This document shows positions 8,084 to 17,936 of a stretch of 64,000 bases of DNA, piece after piece. The position numbers were made by a program, and so were the translations under genes. The stretch is taken from NCBI GenBank assembly GCA_958295985.1, contig OY282432.1, forward strand, positions 2,947,001 through 3,011,000. The letters are read 5' to 3'. Position 1 is the first letter of the stretch; each line of letters begins with the position of its first letter. The notes beneath the pieces are model-generated. The model did no database searches. It saw only the letters and a list, made by a program, of their open reading frames with translations, and was not told the DNA's origin. Source of the DNA: an uncultured Candidatus Binatia bacterium. GTDB lineage: Bacteria > Desulfobacterota > Binatia > UBA9968 > JAJDTQ01.

Positions 8084-8776
8084 TCAACTGAGAGTCCCGG
8101 GCTCGGTTCGTTCTTCCAGGCCTCCGTCGGACTTCCCTATGATGATTCGGGTGGCGAGTCCGGTGAAGAGGCCGCACTCCACGACGCCGCAGGTCCCGAC
8201 GATCCGGCGCTCCAGTTCAGGTGGATCGTCGATGGCGCCAAAGGAGCAGTCCAGGATGTAGTTGCCGTTGTCGGTGACGAAGGCGCCGTTGTCCGACGAG
8301 CGGAACCTGGCCTCACCACCAAGCTGTTGCAGGCGTTGCCGGGTGAGCTGCCAGCCGAAAGGCACCACCTCGACCGGAAGCGGAAAGGCTCCGAGGCGCT
8401 TCTTGAGCTTGGTTTCGTCGACGATGATCAGCTCGGTCTCGCTCGCGGACGCGACGAACTTCTCGCGTAGAAGCGCCCCGCCGCCTCCCTTGACGAGGTT
8501 GAACGCCGGGTCCACTTCATCGGCGCCGTCGATGGTGACGTCGACGTGGAGCACCTCGGCAAAACTCGTCAACGGAATGCCCAGTTCCCGCGCCAGCGTG
8601 GCGGAGCGCTCGGAGGTGGGGATGCAGCGGATCCCGAGCCCTTCGTCCCGGATCCTTTCCGCCAGCCTGACGATGGCGAAGTAGGCCGTTGAACCCGTAC
8701 CAAGCCCCACGATCATGCCGTCGCTCACATAGTCCGCGGCACGCTCGCCCGCGGTCTGTTTTGGATTCACAGCCAT
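8084..8776 (-). CDS. rpiA: Ribose-5-phosphate isomerase A
   Basis: A 230-residue cytoplasmic enzyme that interconverts ribose 5-phosphate and ribulose 5-phosphate in the pentose phosphate pathway. It carries the RpiA signatures GLGTGSTA (residues 24-31), TIDGADEVD (about 82-90) and LVKGGGGALLREK (about 94-106), the last with the catalytic Asp/Glu/Lys region. Length is normal for the family (about 220-230). Its stop lies ten bases from the convergent RRM gene, and no terminator-like hairpin is visible in that short gap. Confidence 0.96.
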   Translation of the reverse strand: MAVNPKQTAGERAADYVSDGMIVGLGTGSTAYFAIVRLAERIRDEGLGIRCIPTSERSATLARELGIPLTSFAEVLHVDVTIDGADEVDPAFNLVKGGGGALLREKFVASASETELIIVDETKLKKRLGAFPLPVEVVPFGWQLTRQRLQQLGGEARFRSSDNGAFVTDNGNYILDCSFGAIDDPPELERRIVGTCGVVECGLFTGLATRIIIGKSDGGLEERTEPGTLS

Positions 8777-8879
8777 GACTTCCCCCGGTCCATGAAGTCA
8801 ACGGCCATTGTAGCGCACCGCATACACCTTGAGAAACCGTCCCCTCGCCACCGCTTGAAAGGGTGGGTCGCTGCGGTTA

Positions 8880-9695
8880 ATGTTAGGCATGCCTTTCACC
8901 CGGGCCCTGCGGCTGATGATCTGCGGTCTCCTGGCGGCCGCGTGCGCGCCCCTGAGCGTGGACCAGGAACGCAGTCTGGGCGCCGACTTTTCCCGTGACT
9001 TCAATCGTCGCACGGTGCTGGTCCGGGACCCCGCGGTCACCCGATACGTGTCGGCCATCGGCCGGAGGCTGTTGGAACACGCGGGACCTCAACCCTTCAC
9101 CTACCGCTTCCACGTCGTCCCGAAAACCGGGATCAACGCTTTTGCCGCACCCGCCGGCTACATCTACATCTACACGGGCACGATACTCGAGGCGCGCAAC
9201 GTCAGCGAGCTCGCCGGGGTCATGGCCCACGAGATCGGCCACGTGGCCAGGCGCCATATCGCCAACAACTTCAACCGTGCCCTGGCCACGAACCTCCTGC
9301 ACCAGGTGGGCGTTGTCGCGGCAGAGATAACCGCCGGCCCGGGCGCGGCCGATACAGCGCGGGCCCTCGGGGGTCTTGCGGCCATGGGCTACCTCAATAC
9401 CTTCAGCCGGGAGGCGGAATACGAAGCGGACGCGTTCGCGGTACAGGTCATGTTCAAGGCCGGGTACGACCCGCGTGGACTGGCCACCTTCTTCGAAACC
9501 CTGAAGGAGAAGAAGGGCGGGCGATCGGTGCCCGCTTTCCTCTCCAGTCATCCCGCCACGTCGGCACGCATCGCCAATACGCGAAGGATGATCGAAGGGC
9601 TGCCGCGGGACGCCCGTCTGGAACGCCACGACAACGGGAGGCTGGAGCAGGTCCAGGGCATCCTTCGCAAGACCGCGGGCAAGCACCGGCGATGA
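8880..9695 (+). CDS. M48 family metalloprotease, probable lipoprotein
   Basis: A 271-residue zinc protease resembling the Oma1/LoiP/BepA-type M48 peptidases that act on envelope proteins. The N-terminus is a signal peptide ending LLAAAC, a lipobox-like site, so the mature protein is probably lipid-anchored and periplasmic. The zinc motif HEIGH is in MAHEIGHVARRH (about residues 114-125) and the third ligand is in EYEADAFAV. The start is at 8880 or the ATG at 8889. It may serve in outer-membrane quality control; this is inferred from the family only. Confidence 0.88.
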   Translation: MLGMPFTRALRLMICGLLAAACAPLSVDQERSLGADFSRDFNRRTVLVRDPAVTRYVSAIGRRLLEHAGPQPFTYRFHVVPKTGINAFAAPAGYIYIYTGTILEARNVSELAGVMAHEIGHVARRHIANNFNRALATNLLHQVGVVAAEITAGPGAADTARALGGLAAMGYLNTFSREAEYEADAFAVQVMFKAGYDPRGLATFFETLKEKKGGRSVPAFLSSHPATSARIANTRRMIEGLPRDARLERHDNGRLEQVQGILRKTAGKHRR

Positions 9696-9803
9696 ACGTA
9701 TTCCCGAGGCGTGACGGTCAGGCCCGGAGCCGGCATCACCCCATCGCAAAGGAGCACTCGTGAAGCAGCCCGGTTTCATCCCCCCTGGCCAGGTCTGATC
9801 GCC

Positions 9804-11189
9804 ATGGAACTGCTCTACGTTGCCGTAGCGGTTGCCGCCGGCGCGCTCGTGACGTGGCTGATCACGAGGTCCCGGCATGCCGCGGTAGCCCGTGCGCTCA
9901 CGGACCGCCAGGAGGAAGTCCGGCAGGAAAGGCTGCGGGTCGAAGAGGCCCGGGCGGAGATCCGCGAGCTTTCCGAGGCCAAGGCGCGGGCCGAACAGCA
10001 GGCAGGCAGGGTCGAGGGTCTCGAGGTCGAGTTGAAGGATGCCCGCGCCGCCAACCAGCGGGTGGAACTACAGGCGGCCACGCTGGCAAAGGAACGAGAG
10101 GCCGACGCGGAGAAGCTGCGCTGGGTGGAAAAGGCCGAGGAGCGTCTCAGGGAGGTGTTTCAGGCGCTGGCCTCCCGTTCGCTCCAGGACAACACGGATG
10201 GGTTTCTGAAGCACGCACGGGAACAGATGGGACGCCTGCTGACGGAAGTGCGGGGTGACTGGGGCACTCACAAGGAGGAATTGCGCAATCTGGTCGAGCC
10301 CCTGGGGAAGACCATGACGGAGCTGGACCGGCAGGTACAGCAGATGGAGCAGAAACGCGAAGGAGCCTACCAGGGACTGCAGGAACAGCTCCGGCAACTC
10401 GGACCGCTGGTACAGGCGCTGAGGGCGGCGCCCACCGCGCGGGGGCGCTGGGGCGAGTTGCAGCTTCGTCGGGTGGTGGAGTTGGCCGATCTGGTCGCCC
10501 ACGTGGATTTCGAGGAACAGGCAACCGGCAACGAGGGGCGTCCGGACATGATCGTTCACCTGCCCACCCGGGGGATTCTCCCGGTGGACTCCAAGACCCC
10601 CATGCTGGCGTATCTGGAAGCACTGGAGGATAACGACGACGCGCACCGTGAGGCCAAGCTGAAGGAGCACGCCACCGCGGTCCGCGGCCGCATCCGCGAG
10701 CTGAGCCAGAAACGGTACTGGGAGCAGTTCGACCGGGCCCCGGAAGTGGTGGTCATGTTCGTTCCCAACGACGCATGTCTGAGCGCCGCCTTCGAGAAGG
10801 ACGGGGACCTGCTCGAATACGCCATGCAGCAACGGGTGCTGCCGACCACGCCGGTTACGCTGCTGGCCCTCTTGAAAACCGTGGCTTACGGCTGGCAGCA
10901 ACACAAGATGGCGGAGAACGCCAGAGAGATCGCGGAACAGGGGAGGGAGCTCCACGACCGGCTGGGGAAGTTCGTCGAGCACTTCCAGCGCGCCGGCAGC
11001 GGACTGGAGAACGCCGTCAAGGCGTACAACGACGCGGTGGGCTCCCTGGAGAGCCGCCTGTTCCCCGCGGCAAGGCGTTTGAAGGACATGGGCGTCGCGA
11101 GCACGGAGGTCTCCCTGCCGGCGACCGTCGATCGGGCAGTACGGACCTCGGGACAGCTTGCGCTGACGGATCTGACCGATGAAGAATAA
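9804..11189 (+). CDS. rmuC: DNA recombination protein RmuC
   Basis: A 461-residue RmuC-family protein. An N-terminal membrane segment (about residues 2-20) leads into a long coiled coil rich in E, R, A and K (about 30-150). The conserved nuclease-like RmuC domain follows: TARGRWGELQLRRVVE, then HLPTRGILPVDSKTP with the PD-(D/E)XK-like core, and FVPNDACLSAAF. The family limits inversions and large rearrangements. The ATG at 9804 is chosen because it begins at the membrane helix; upstream codons look non-coding. It is placed between unrelated genes. Confidence 0.92.
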   Translation: MELLYVAVAVAAGALVTWLITRSRHAAVARALTDRQEEVRQERLRVEEARAEIRELSEAKARAEQQAGRVEGLEVELKDARAANQRVELQAATLAKEREADAEKLRWVEKAEERLREVFQALASRSLQDNTDGFLKHAREQMGRLLTEVRGDWGTHKEELRNLVEPLGKTMTELDRQVQQMEQKREGAYQGLQEQLRQLGPLVQALRAAPTARGRWGELQLRRVVELADLVAHVDFEEQATGNEGRPDMIVHLPTRGILPVDSKTPMLAYLEALEDNDDAHREAKLKEHATAVRGRIRELSQKRYWEQFDRAPEVVVMFVPNDACLSAAFEKDGDLLEYAMQQRVLPTTPVTLLALLKTVAYGWQQHKMAENAREIAEQGRELHDRLGKFVEHFQRAGSGLENAVKAYNDAVGSLESRLFPAARRLKDMGVASTEVSLPATVDRAVRTSGQLALTDLTDEE

Positions 11190-12392
<1,203 letters not shown>

Positions 12393-12414
12393 GCGGTCAA
12401 CTCGACGGGACACG

Positions 12415-14688
12415 ATGAAGATGGAAGTCGTCGGCAAGCGCCGCAACCGCGTCGAGGGCATCGAGAAGGTCACCGGCGAGGCAAGGTTTTCGGGCGATCT
12501 CGACGTCCCCGGCGCCCTCGATGCCCGGGTCCTGCGCAGCCCCCATGCCCACGCGCGCATTCGTTCCATCGACGTAGAGGCGGCGCTGAGGGCGCCGGGC
12601 GTGGTCGCCGTGCTTTGCGGAGACGACCTCCGGGACATGGATCCCTACTATGGCCACTGTCTCCGGGACCGGCCCATCGTGGCCATGGACCGGGTGCGCC
12701 ACGTCGGCGAGCCCGTGGCCGCGGTAGCCGCCCGGGACCGGCTGGCGGCCGAGGAGGCCGTGTCTCTCATCCGCGTCGAGTATGAAGAGCTGCCCTACGC
12801 CGCCACGCTGGACGACGCCCTGGCCGACGGCGCGCCGGTGCTGCACGAGCGGGCCGCGGGTTCGGGAGACTTCCACGACGTCAACCTCTCGGACGCCCGC
12901 GAGCACCCGAACATCTGTCACCATGAACACATGGAGATCGGGGACGTGGAACGGGGTTTCGCGGAAGCGGACCGGGTCTTCGAAGACGTCTTCCATTTCC
13001 CCATGGTGTGCCACTACTCCATGGAACCTCACACCGCCACGGCCCGTTTCCAGGGCGGTCAGGTGACGTTGTGGTCCGCTTCGGCCCATCCCTTTCTCAT
13101 CCGGTCGGAACTGGCGCGGCTGTTCGGCCTCGCCATGACCGACGTCCAGGTGGTGGTGCCGTACGTGGGCGGCGCCTTCGGGGGCAAGTCCTATCTCAAG
13201 ATCGAGCCCCTGGTGGTGGCGCTGGCGCGCAAGACCCGCGGCCAACCCGTGCGTCTGGAACACTCCGTAACCGAGTCCATGCTGACCGCCCGGCGCCATT
13301 CCGCCCGCTGCTGGATCAAGACCGGGGTCAAACGCGACGGCGTCATCCTGGCGCGTGAGGTCAGGATCCATCTCGACACCGGCGCGTATGCGGACAACGG
13401 CCCGCGAGTGGTGGCACGGGCGGTGCTGCGGGTTCACGGGGCCTACCGCTGCGCCAACTTCCGTTCCGACAGCTACGGCGTCTACACCAACTCGGTCCCC
13501 GCGGGATCCATGCGCTCCATCGGCGGACCCCAGTCCGTCTGGCCGGTGGAAGCGCAGATGGACCGCATCGCCGGGGCGCTGGGGCTGGATCCCCTGCGTT
13601 ACCGGCTGGAGCAGTTGCTGGGCCGTGACGAGCAGATCAGGCCCGGCTCCCGCGGCATCGACGGCGACCTGCGCGAGGGTCTCGCCCGGGTCGCCGAGAT
13701 GATCGGTCAGGCCGGTCCGCCCGCGGCCGGCGCCGGCACCGGGCTCGCCGTGGGCATCACCGACAGCGAGGCCAACCCCGTCTCCACCGCCATCGTCCGC
13801 CTGTTGAGCGACGGCAACGTCGTGGTCATGGCGGGCAGCACCGAGGTCGGGCAGGGGGCCCGCACGGTATTGAGCCAGATCGCCGCCGAAGAGTTGTGCG
13901 TCCCGTTGGAGCGGGTGATGCTGCGCGGGACCGATACCCACACCACCCCGTTCGACCGCTCCACCGGCGCCAGCCGCTCCACCACCGTGATGGGGACCGC
14001 GGTGAAGTTCGCCGCGGCCGACGTTCACCGCCAGGTCCAGGCCGTCGCCGCGGAACAGTTCGGCGTCGACCCGGAGCGCGTGCTGCTCAAGGGCGGCGCG
14101 GCCTGGTGCGGCGAGGCCCGGCGCGATTTCGCCGAGGTGGTGGCGGGATACTTCGGCATGCCCGGCGGCGAGCTCATCGGACGCGGGTACGTCCGGGCCG
14201 GCGGGGGGATCTCGCCGATCCTGCCGATCTTCTGGGAGGTCGGTATCGGCGGGGCGGTAGTGGCCGTCGACGCCGACACCGGCGAAGTGACGGTGCAGCG
14301 CTATGCCAGCGTGGCGGACGTGGGCCGGGCCATCAATCCGCGTCAGGCCGAGGGCCAGGACGAGGGCGCCGCGGTCATGGCCATGGGCCACACCCTGTTC
14401 GAGTCCCTGATCTATGCGGACGGGCAGCCCCTCAACCCCAATCTGGTGGACTATCGGGTGCCGGGCTTCCGGGATGTCCCGCGGACGTTCGAGTCGTGCC
14501 TGCTGGAGAACGGCGACGGGCCGGGACCTTACGGAGCCAAGGGGATGGGCGAGGGCGGCATCATCCCGGTGGCGCCCGCGGTCTGCAACGCCGTGGCCGA
14601 AGCTACCGGCGTCCGCATCCGGGAGTTGCCGCTGACCCCGGAACGTGTCTGGCGTGCCCTGAGAACCGCGGATACCGAACGCTCGTGA
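12415..14688 (+). CDS. Xanthine dehydrogenase-family molybdopterin-binding subunit (orphan)
   Basis: A 757-residue large subunit of the molybdenum hydroxylase family (XdhB, CoxL, QorL relatives). N-terminal hammerhead region DARVLRSPHAHARI, then the molybdopterin contacts VGGAFGGKSYLKIEP and GSTEVGQGARTVL, and the C-terminal KGMGEGG with the presumed catalytic Glu. It should hydroxylate an aldehyde or N-heterocycle using water. The usual FAD and 2Fe-2S subunit genes are absent on both sides, so partners must be encoded elsewhere. It starts 22 bases after the alcohol dehydrogenase, so alcohol-to-aldehyde-to-acid oxidation in one operon is a reasonable idea. Confidence 0.87.
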   Translation: MKMEVVGKRRNRVEGIEKVTGEARFSGDLDVPGALDARVLRSPHAHARIRSIDVEAALRAPGVVAVLCGDDLRDMDPYYGHCLRDRPIVAMDRVRHVGEPVAAVAARDRLAAEEAVSLIRVEYEELPYAATLDDALADGAPVLHERAAGSGDFHDVNLSDAREHPNICHHEHMEIGDVERGFAEADRVFEDVFHFPMVCHYSMEPHTATARFQGGQVTLWSASAHPFLIRSELARLFGLAMTDVQVVVPYVGGAFGGKSYLKIEPLVVALARKTRGQPVRLEHSVTESMLTARRHSARCWIKTGVKRDGVILAREVRIHLDTGAYADNGPRVVARAVLRVHGAYRCANFRSDSYGVYTNSVPAGSMRSIGGPQSVWPVEAQMDRIAGALGLDPLRYRLEQLLGRDEQIRPGSRGIDGDLREGLARVAEMIGQAGPPAAGAGTGLAVGITDSEANPVSTAIVRLLSDGNVVVMAGSTEVGQGARTVLSQIAAEELCVPLERVMLRGTDTHTTPFDRSTGASRSTTVMGTAVKFAAADVHRQVQAVAAEQFGVDPERVLLKGGAAWCGEARRDFAEVVAGYFGMPGGELIGRGYVRAGGGISPILPIFWEVGIGGAVVAVDADTGEVTVQRYASVADVGRAINPRQAEGQDEGAAVMAMGHTLFESLIYADGQPLNPNLVDYRVPGFRDVPRTFESCLLENGDGPGPYGAKGMGEGGIIPVAPAVCNAVAEATGVRIRELPLTPERVWRALRTADTERS

Positions 14689-14727
14689 GCTTCTGAGCTG
14701 CGGTTCCGATCCACCCGTCGTCACTCC

Positions 14728-15021
14728 ATGCGGTCGGCCATCGTCCTCATCTGGCTCAGCCTCTCCTGGACCCTGCTCTGCTTCCTGTTCTACCGTGACC
14801 GGGAGCTGATCCTTCAGGCAAGCCTGCCGGTGTGGATCGCCGCGGGGTTGGCCTGGACCGTCTACAGGACCATGGGCGCGGCTGTCCTGTCCCGGCTACG
14901 GCGCGGTGGCGCCAAGCCGCGAGGAAGGAAGAAGGCCGCCCCCCGGCCGGCGCCGCGGGCCGGGGGCGCGCGCCGGACGGCCCGGAAGTCCGCGGCCAAA
15001 CCGGGAAAGCGTTCTTCGTAG
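14728..15021 (+). CDS. Small membrane protein with basic tail, unknown function
   Basis: A 97-residue protein that I do not recognise. Two hydrophobic helices (about residues 4-22 and 30-51) are followed by a cytoplasmic-looking tail of about 45 residues made almost only of Lys, Arg, Ala, Gly and Pro. Such tails can bind nucleic acid or anionic lipids, but no function is assigned. It starts 39 bases after the molybdenum hydroxylase gene on the same strand. Confidence 0.55.
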   Translation: MRSAIVLIWLSLSWTLLCFLFYRDRELILQASLPVWIAAGLAWTVYRTMGAAVLSRLRRGGAKPRGRKKAAPRPAPRAGGARRTARKSAAKPGKRSS

Positions 15022-15045
15022 GGCGAAAGCGGGGAAACGGTCCTG

Positions 15046-15074
15046 GTGTGGTGTCCTGTGTGAACGGTGGATCA
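15046..15074. repeat. Dispersed repeat A, degenerate copy
   Basis: GTGTGGTGTCCTGTGTGAACGGTGGATC matches the core of the repeat found at 27503 and 43968 (GGTGTCcTGTATnAACGGTGGAT), but lacks the AAGGTGCGCAG extension. It sits between convergent genes, up to the DoxX stop codon. Confidence 0.6.
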
Positions 15075-15512
15075 TTAGCGGCTCAGCATGTGGTCGAGGG
15101 AAAGCGCCCCGCCGCCGCCCACCAGCAACGCCAACGCCATGAGGAACAGGGCCATGCAGTATTCGATGCCCATACCCTTGCGGCCGCCACCGGAGAGGAA
15201 GAAACCGAATTCCCAGTGGCTTTTCCAGGTGGCCACGGCCAGGAAGATCATCAGGCCCAGAGCCAGCGGGCGGGTGAGGAACCCCAGGATCATGCCCGGA
15301 ACGCTGAGGGCTTCGGTCACGATGCCCACCACGCCGATCCAGACGGGGATGTGATACTTTTCCTTCCAGTTGGTCACCTGACCCATGAGGCCTCTCCCGC
15401 CGTGCCAGCCCAGCAGGTGCATCGAGCCGTGGGCAAGGAAGGTGACGGCGAGGCCCAGGCGCACGACGACCAGGGCCAGGTTGGGCTCCGTTTGGAAGAT
15501 CGCGTTCATCAT
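15075..15512 (-). CDS. DoxX family membrane protein
   Basis: A 145-residue inner-membrane protein with four hydrophobic segments and the DoxX-type N-terminus (LALVVVRLGLAVTFLAHGSMHLLG). DoxX proteins are linked to quinone or thiosulfate/sulfhydryl metabolism, but many are uncharacterised. Two adjacent ATG codons mark the start at 15512. The gene follows the alpha/beta hydrolase on the same strand by 83 bases. Confidence 0.82.
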   Translation of the reverse strand: MMNAIFQTEPNLALVVVRLGLAVTFLAHGSMHLLGWHGGRGLMGQVTNWKEKYHIPVWIGVVGIVTEALSVPGMILGFLTRPLALGLMIFLAVATWKSHWEFGFFLSGGGRKGMGIEYCMALFLMALALLVGGGGALSLDHMLSR

Positions 15513-15595
15513 TGCCCCTTTCGACGAGCCGCGTCCAGCGCAGCGCAAGGGGGGAGACCCGGCCGCCCGTGACGGGCGTTTCCGGCCATCCCCGG

Positions 15596-16399
15596 TCAAT
15601 CGGCCAGGAACCTTCGCATGGCGGCGTGGGCCGCATCGGGGTTCACGAAGAAGTAACTGTGTCTCTCTCCCTTGAGCTCCACGAAGGCGGCGCCGGGGAT
15701 CTCGGCCGCCAGCACGTCCGCGGCCTGCCGCAGCGAGGTATCGCTGGTCACGTTGTGTTCCTCCTCGCCCACCAGGATCAGCGTGGGCATGCGGATCTCC
15801 TTCAGCCGCTCCTTGAGGTCGTGCTGCTGGCGCGCGATGACGTGGCGAAAATACTGCTCCACCGGGTTGAGGCGCGCCATCCGCACCGCCAGGTAGCCTT
15901 CCACCCGGTGCGGATACCGCTTGACGAACTCTTCGGTGAACCCGACGGTGATGCCGTGGTCCCGCAGGTAGCGCTGGTAACCCCACTCCACCATCTCCCT
16001 GGCAATGCGCAGCGGAATGCCCTGGTGCGGATTGAAGCCCCGGCCCGACGCGCAGATGAGCGCGGAGACCCGGTCGGAATGGTCCAGGGCCATCACCTGG
16101 GCCACCGAGCCGCCCATGGAATGGCCGCAGACCACCGCGTCCCGGGCTCCCAGGTGCTCCAGGACCGCGGCCGCATCGTCGGCGAAGTCCTTGACGCTGT
16201 AGGGCTCCGACGGCCAGTCCGAGCGTCCGGTGCCGCGGTAGTCGCACAGGATCACCCGGTGGTCCCGCGAGAAGGCCGGCACCTGATGGAGCTTCCACAC
16301 GTCGCAGTGGCACGCCGTCTCGCTCAGGAACAGCAGCGGGCGGCCGGCGCCGTGGGTCTCGTAGTAGAGCCTGATCCCCTGTCTCTCGATGGTGGGCAC
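15596..16399 (-). CDS. Alpha/beta-fold hydrolase
   Basis: A 267-residue alpha/beta hydrolase. The nucleophile elbow is GHSMGGS (Ser at about residue 94). The oxyanion region follows strand 3 (LFLSETACHCDVW), DYRGTGRSDWP is the typical loop before the elbow, the acid Asp or Glu is near ILVGEEEHNVT, and the catalytic His is in KGERHSYFF. It resembles the 3-oxoadipate enol-lactonase / C-C bond hydrolase branch. The substrate is unknown. It lies 24 bases downstream of an amidohydrolase gene, so the two probably act in one catabolic operon. Confidence 0.85.
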   Translation of the reverse strand: MPTIERQGIRLYYETHGAGRPLLFLSETACHCDVWKLHQVPAFSRDHRVILCDYRGTGRSDWPSEPYSVKDFADDAAAVLEHLGARDAVVCGHSMGGSVAQVMALDHSDRVSALICASGRGFNPHQGIPLRIAREMVEWGYQRYLRDHGITVGFTEEFVKRYPHRVEGYLAVRMARLNPVEQYFRHVIARQQHDLKERLKEIRMPTLILVGEEEHNVTSDTSLRQAADVLAAEIPGAAFVELKGERHSYFFVNPDAAHAAMRRFLAD

Positions 16400-16423
16400 G
16401 GTGATCGACCCTTCCCGTTGGAC

Positions 16424-17872
16424 TCAACGCTTTCGAACCGGATAACTCATGGGCGCAACGTCATCGATGGTTTCGCCCAGCGCGCGCCATTCCGGGACGG
16501 AGTCCCACACGGGTCGAGCCCGTTCCTGGATCTGCTTCAGCAGTTCCGTCTCGTCGAACCGGGTGGCGCGTCCGCCCTCCACCAACGATTCCCCGTCGAT
16601 GATGATGGTGTCGACGTCGCTGCCGCTACCGCCCTCCACCAGGGACTTGATGGGGTCCCGCACCGCGCCGAAGTTCGTTCTTCCCAGGTCGACGATGATC
16701 ATGTCGGCCTTGGCGCCGGGCGCGAGCCGGCCCAGGTCGTCCCGTCTCAGGGCCCTGGCCCCGCCCAGGGTGGCGGCATTGTACACGTCGTAGGGCTTGC
16801 CGGCGCGGAAGCTGCCTTCCACCATCCGGCAGGCGAGTCCGGCAAGGCGCATCTCGTGCACCATGTCCTGGGGGAAGGTGTCCGTGCCCAGCACCAGGTT
16901 GATGCCCTGCTGGCGGTACCGGTCGAAGGACTCCAGCGCGATGCCCATCTTGGCGTACTTGTAAGGGGCGTGGGCCACGGAGGCGCCGCTGTCGGCCAGC
17001 ATCGACAGGTCGTCGCCGTAGGGGTAGTGGCACCAGGAGTGCCGGCCGTGGAAGACACAGTGTCCGAGGATCACCTCCTCGCCCAGGAACTCCAGGTCAC
17101 GGAGATACTGTATCGGAGTCATGCCTCGTTGCCGCACGGTGGACTGGAACTCCACGATGTTCATGGCGGCATGGAGCTGGATGCCGATGCCGAGCTCCCG
17201 TGCGGTGCGTTTCGTGGCCTTGAGGAGCTCCGGAGTGCAGGTGTCCAGTTGTCCGGGGTAGAGCATGGCGCGGACCCGGCCGTTGAAGGCGCCGTCATGC
17301 TCCTTCGCGTACGCCTCCGCCTGGACCAGCCCCTTCTCGCCGCCCTCCTCGTCCCAGTCCCACTGGATGCGCCCGTGGTCGTCGAGCACGTAGGCGGCGC
17401 TGCGGTAGCCCGCTCCGAGGTAGGCCCGCACGCCCAGCCCCCCGATCATCTCGGTGAAGCCCTCGATCATGGCGCCGCGGGTACCCACGTCCAGGATGGT
17501 GGTGGCGCCGCCCCGTACCGCCGCCCATACGCCGAACTTGCCCTCGATGTCCGCTTGCGGCGGGAGTCCCATACCCTTGGCGCCGCGTCGCGTGGCGCCG
17601 TAGGACAGGAAGTTCATGCCGAGATAATCCGCCTTGCTGGCGTCGTTCAGCATGACGTGGCGGGCGTTGGTGCCCGCGTGGATGTGGCAGTTGATGAGGC
17701 CCGGGCTGACGAGCCTGCCGCGGGCGTCGAGGGTGCGGTCCACCGGCCCGTCGAAATCGTAGCCGACGTGGACGATACGGTCGTCCTCGTAGACCACCAC
17801 GCCCTCGGGCAACAGTTCATGGCCGCGGCCGTCGTAGCCGACGACCCAGCCGCCTTGAATGAGTGTCTTCAT
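16424..17872 (-). CDS. Amidohydrolase, cytosine deaminase-like group
   Basis: A 482-residue metal-dependent hydrolase of the same broad branch as the gene at 2812. Metal motifs are INCHIHAGTN (HxH), LHAAMNI, GHCVFHG and LGTDTFPQDM. Composite beta-sandwich strands flank the barrel (MKTLIQGGWVVGYD at the start, KADMIIVDLGR near the end). Likely substrates are cyclic amidines, ureides or chlorinated heterocycles. The ATG at 17872 has GAGGGG about ten bases upstream; the frame extends further but into the intergenic gap and recD2. It is 64 bases from the RecD2 gene. Confidence 0.83.
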   Translation of the reverse strand: MKTLIQGGWVVGYDGRGHELLPEGVVVYEDDRIVHVGYDFDGPVDRTLDARGRLVSPGLINCHIHAGTNARHVMLNDASKADYLGMNFLSYGATRRGAKGMGLPPQADIEGKFGVWAAVRGGATTILDVGTRGAMIEGFTEMIGGLGVRAYLGAGYRSAAYVLDDHGRIQWDWDEEGGEKGLVQAEAYAKEHDGAFNGRVRAMLYPGQLDTCTPELLKATKRTARELGIGIQLHAAMNIVEFQSTVRQRGMTPIQYLRDLEFLGEEVILGHCVFHGRHSWCHYPYGDDLSMLADSGASVAHAPYKYAKMGIALESFDRYRQQGINLVLGTDTFPQDMVHEMRLAGLACRMVEGSFRAGKPYDVYNAATLGGARALRRDDLGRLAPGAKADMIIVDLGRTNFGAVRDPIKSLVEGGSGSDVDTIIIDGESLVEGGRATRFDETELLKQIQERARPVWDSVPEWRALGETIDDVAPMSYPVRKR

Positions 17873-17936
17873 ATGCGTTCCCCTCGACCGCGATGGTTCC
17901 GTCCCGGTGTCGTGTACTCGAAAGGTGCGCGGCCTG

